From assembly GCF_030929595.1 (NCBI RefSeq), contig NZ_JAVFVR010000001.1:124001-188000 (forward strand): a stretch of 64,000 nt of DNA. The letters run 5' to 3'. Positions 62,857-64,000 of the stretch are shown here, piece after piece. The position numbers were made by a program, and so were the translations under genes. This stretch comes from Flavobacterium sp. LHD-85. GTDB lineage: Bacteria; Bacteroidota; Bacteroidia; Flavobacteriales; Flavobacteriaceae. Each line of letters starts with the position of its first letter. Position 1 is the stretch's first letter. The notes below the pieces were generated by a model. It saw only the letters and a program-made list of their open reading frames with translations, did not search any database and was not told the origin of the DNA.

Positions 62857-63423
62857 TTACTCTTCTGAAATATATTCATATCTTTTTAATTGGTTTAATT
62901 CGATAGCTATGTTTTTAATCCATTGTTGCTGTCTTTCATCATTAAAATAAACCTTACTATCATATAAATGATGATACTTAATACATTTTTCACCATAAGA
63001 TTCATATACTGAATAATAAACAGTTATATCTTTATTTTTTTTTACGTTTAAACTATCAAAAGACTTTCTAACTTTTCTTGCATATAATTCCCATATGTCA
63101 AAATGTAATTGTTCGTGAGCTAAATTAGCATCATTTTTAACTTTAACCCAAGATTTATTTTTATCAAAATAACAAATTACATTTATTTTTGGAATTCCTT
63201 CTTGCCAATAACCATTCTTTATTTTTATACCTTCGTATGTAAATGCTTTGTTCATCAAATTTGTGTCAGGTTTACCTTGAAAATCATCCCAAGCTAGTTT
63301 TTTATTACTTGACCAATTTAATGTATCACTGTCTTGTTCTTGATAAAAACATTTCTCTTTAAGTTTGATGTTTGATGAACAAACAAAAAGTACAAAAAAA
63401 GTAAATAGAAGCATTTTTTTCAT
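62857..63423 (-). CDS. DUF922-type zincin-like secreted protein (copy 2)
   Basis: The 188-residue paralog of the gene at 62092 has a signal peptide (LLFTFFVLFVCSS), LNWSSNKKLAWDDFQGKPD and LAHEQLHFDIWELYARKVRKSF with the HExxH motif. Blocks ending RWIKKI/QWIKNI...LK(K/R)YEY at both C-termini show a tandem duplication, later split by the OmpA fragment. The function is unknown. It is probably a periplasmic or secreted hydrolase. Confidence 0.8.
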   Translation of the reverse strand: MKKMLLFTFFVLFVCSSNIKLKEKCFYQEQDSDTLNWSSNKKLAWDDFQGKPDTNLMNKAFTYEGIKIKNGYWQEGIPKINVICYFDKNKSWVKVKNDANLAHEQLHFDIWELYARKVRKSFDSLNVKKNKDITVYYSVYESYGEKCIKYHHLYDSKVYFNDERQQQWIKNIAIELNQLKRYEYISEE

Positions 63424-63472
63424 ATATCATGGATTTTTTATTTCTAGCGTTGAACTTTCTATTTTTCACTTC

Positions 63473-63554
63473 CTGGCGCGAGCTTCCCGCTCATACCAAA
63501 ATTTTCATTTTTTTCATACCAACCTCGGGTTCACGAACGGGACGCTCGCGCCAG
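63473..63554. repeat. 17-bp inverted repeat with a central 48-bp spacer
   Basis: CTGGCGCGAGCTTCCCG (63473-63489) is the inverted counterpart of CGGGACGCTCGCGCCAG (63538-63554), with one mismatch. It is GC-rich against an AT-rich background and lies between gene stops and starts, which suggests a dispersed extragenic element. Confidence 0.6.
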
Positions 63555-63571
63555 CAGGGAACAATATTTTA

Positions 63572-64000
63572 TCAACGGCAATTTAAACCTTCGCAGTATA
63601 TTCCCCGACTCTTTGTCTTAATAAATCCATCTCTACTAATTTTTATTTCAACAGACTCTCTTCGGGTTGGAAATTCATGATATTTCATAAGATGTAATTC
63701 GAAACCATTTTGCAAATTTCTGTACTCACTTCCTCTAATATCATTATCTAACTGATAGTCATAAGTCCTTGCTAAAAGAATTGCTTCTTCAAGATTATCA
63801 ATTGTTCCTAGAAAATCGCGAAATTGTTCTTCGGTTTTTAAGCTGTTTACTTTGCCATTATCAATTGTCACAACATAATTACAACGAAAACTTGGATGTC
63901 CTCCAAAAAAAATTCCAGCGTTATAATTTGGTCTTGGTTTCTCATTTATTTTTTTCCTCAATAAAGAATCTCCGCCTTGTTTTAAAACAGTATAGGTTTC
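63572..64000 (-). CDS. Hypothetical protein, C-terminal part (gene continues past the window end)
   Basis: The minus-strand frame stays open from the stop at 63572 to the last base. It reads ETYTVLKQGGDSLL at the window edge, so the start lies outside. About 142 residues are visible, with FGGHPSFRCNYVVTIDNGKVN, LEEAILLARTYDYQLD and a terminal GIYCEGLNCR with three Cys in total. No family was recognised. It is probably a secreted or lipid-anchored protein, like its neighbours. Confidence 0.65.
   Translation of the reverse strand, partial: ETYTVLKQGGDSLLRKKINEKPRPNYNAGIFFGGHPSFRCNYVVTIDNGKVNSLKTEEQFRDFLGTIDNLEEAILLARTYDYQLDNDIRGSEYRNLQNGFELHLMKYHEFPTRRESVEIKISRDGFIKTKSRGIYCEGLNCR

Noticed and set aside
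63481..63490. TTCCCGCT sequence similar to the tRNA-fMet 3' end, considered as a far attachment site
   Set aside because: The similarity is limited to about 8 bp and lies inside the GC-rich inverted repeat at 63473-63554. The flanking tRNA T-arm sequence is absent.
1..64000. CRISPR arrays and rRNA genes
   Set aside because: No regularly spaced repeat-spacer pattern or rRNA-like sequence was seen on either strand. The only RNA genes supported are the initiator tRNA and a tentative IS110 RNA region.

Overview
The window looks like a chromosome segment from a Bacteroidota bacterium, most probably Flavobacterium or a close relative. The sequence is AT-rich, -7 promoter boxes of the form TAnnTTTG recur, and many families are typical of the phylum: GSCFA, DUF2490, TPM/LemA, BfmA and MobA/MobB mobilisation proteins, 6-bladed beta-propeller lipoproteins and NVEALA-like peptides. 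No species assignment can be made without a search.

Layout. (1) 1-26.3 kb is a mostly housekeeping backbone: the N-terminal part of a TamB-like protein, four paralogous lipoproteins each followed by a related hairpin terminator, a GSCFA protein, a lectin-tailed metalloprotease lipoprotein, an ABC exporter, alaS, an M23 peptidase-MerR-LemA-TPM-TPM group, an Rrf2 regulator followed by a Met/Cys-ended leader peptide and a TonB-dependent receptor, DUF2490, an outer-membrane barrel protein, der, era and an initiator tRNA. (2) 26.35 to about 39.6 kb is a mobile element at the 3' half of tRNA-fMet. It carries a large serine recombinase whose last codons are the antisense of the tRNA, two unrelated mobilisation modules (MobA/MobB and BfmA/DUF5712) each next to an oriT-like repeat region, an AbiEii-type toxin with a DUF6922-like partner, an IS110 element, and a five-gene HEPN operon divergent from an XRE regulator across a palindromic operator. 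The far attachment site was not found. (3) 40.2-60.9 kb is very AT-rich and almost entirely minus-strand: an MsbA-like ABC transporter, an IS3 remnant, then a cluster that looks like a dedicated envelope export or processing system for two small cysteine-rich peptides. It contains two RND permeases, one adaptor, one TolC protein, a type I signal peptidase, propeller and DUF4221-like lipoproteins, a thioredoxin-like lipoprotein, two NVEALA-like precursors, a small HTH protein, an O-antigen-ligase/TPR membrane protein and a transglutaminase/discoidin lipoprotein. (4) 60.9-64 kb holds degenerate sequence, two DUF922-type zincin-like proteins, an OmpA fragment and a protein cut by the window end.

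How it may work together. On the mobile element the recombinase integrates and excises, the two mob modules provide transfer functions in trans to a conjugative helper, and the AbiEii pair and HEPN operon are candidate maintenance or phage-defence cargo. In the 42-61 kb cluster the peptide precursors share a leader and a four-cysteine mature region. An AxA processing site lies just before the first cysteine, and the co-encoded signal peptidase, RND-adaptor-TolC pump and surface lipoproteins suggest cleavage, export and sensing or display of these peptides. That assignment is inference from context and is the most interesting uncharacterised system here, followed by the HEPN operon.
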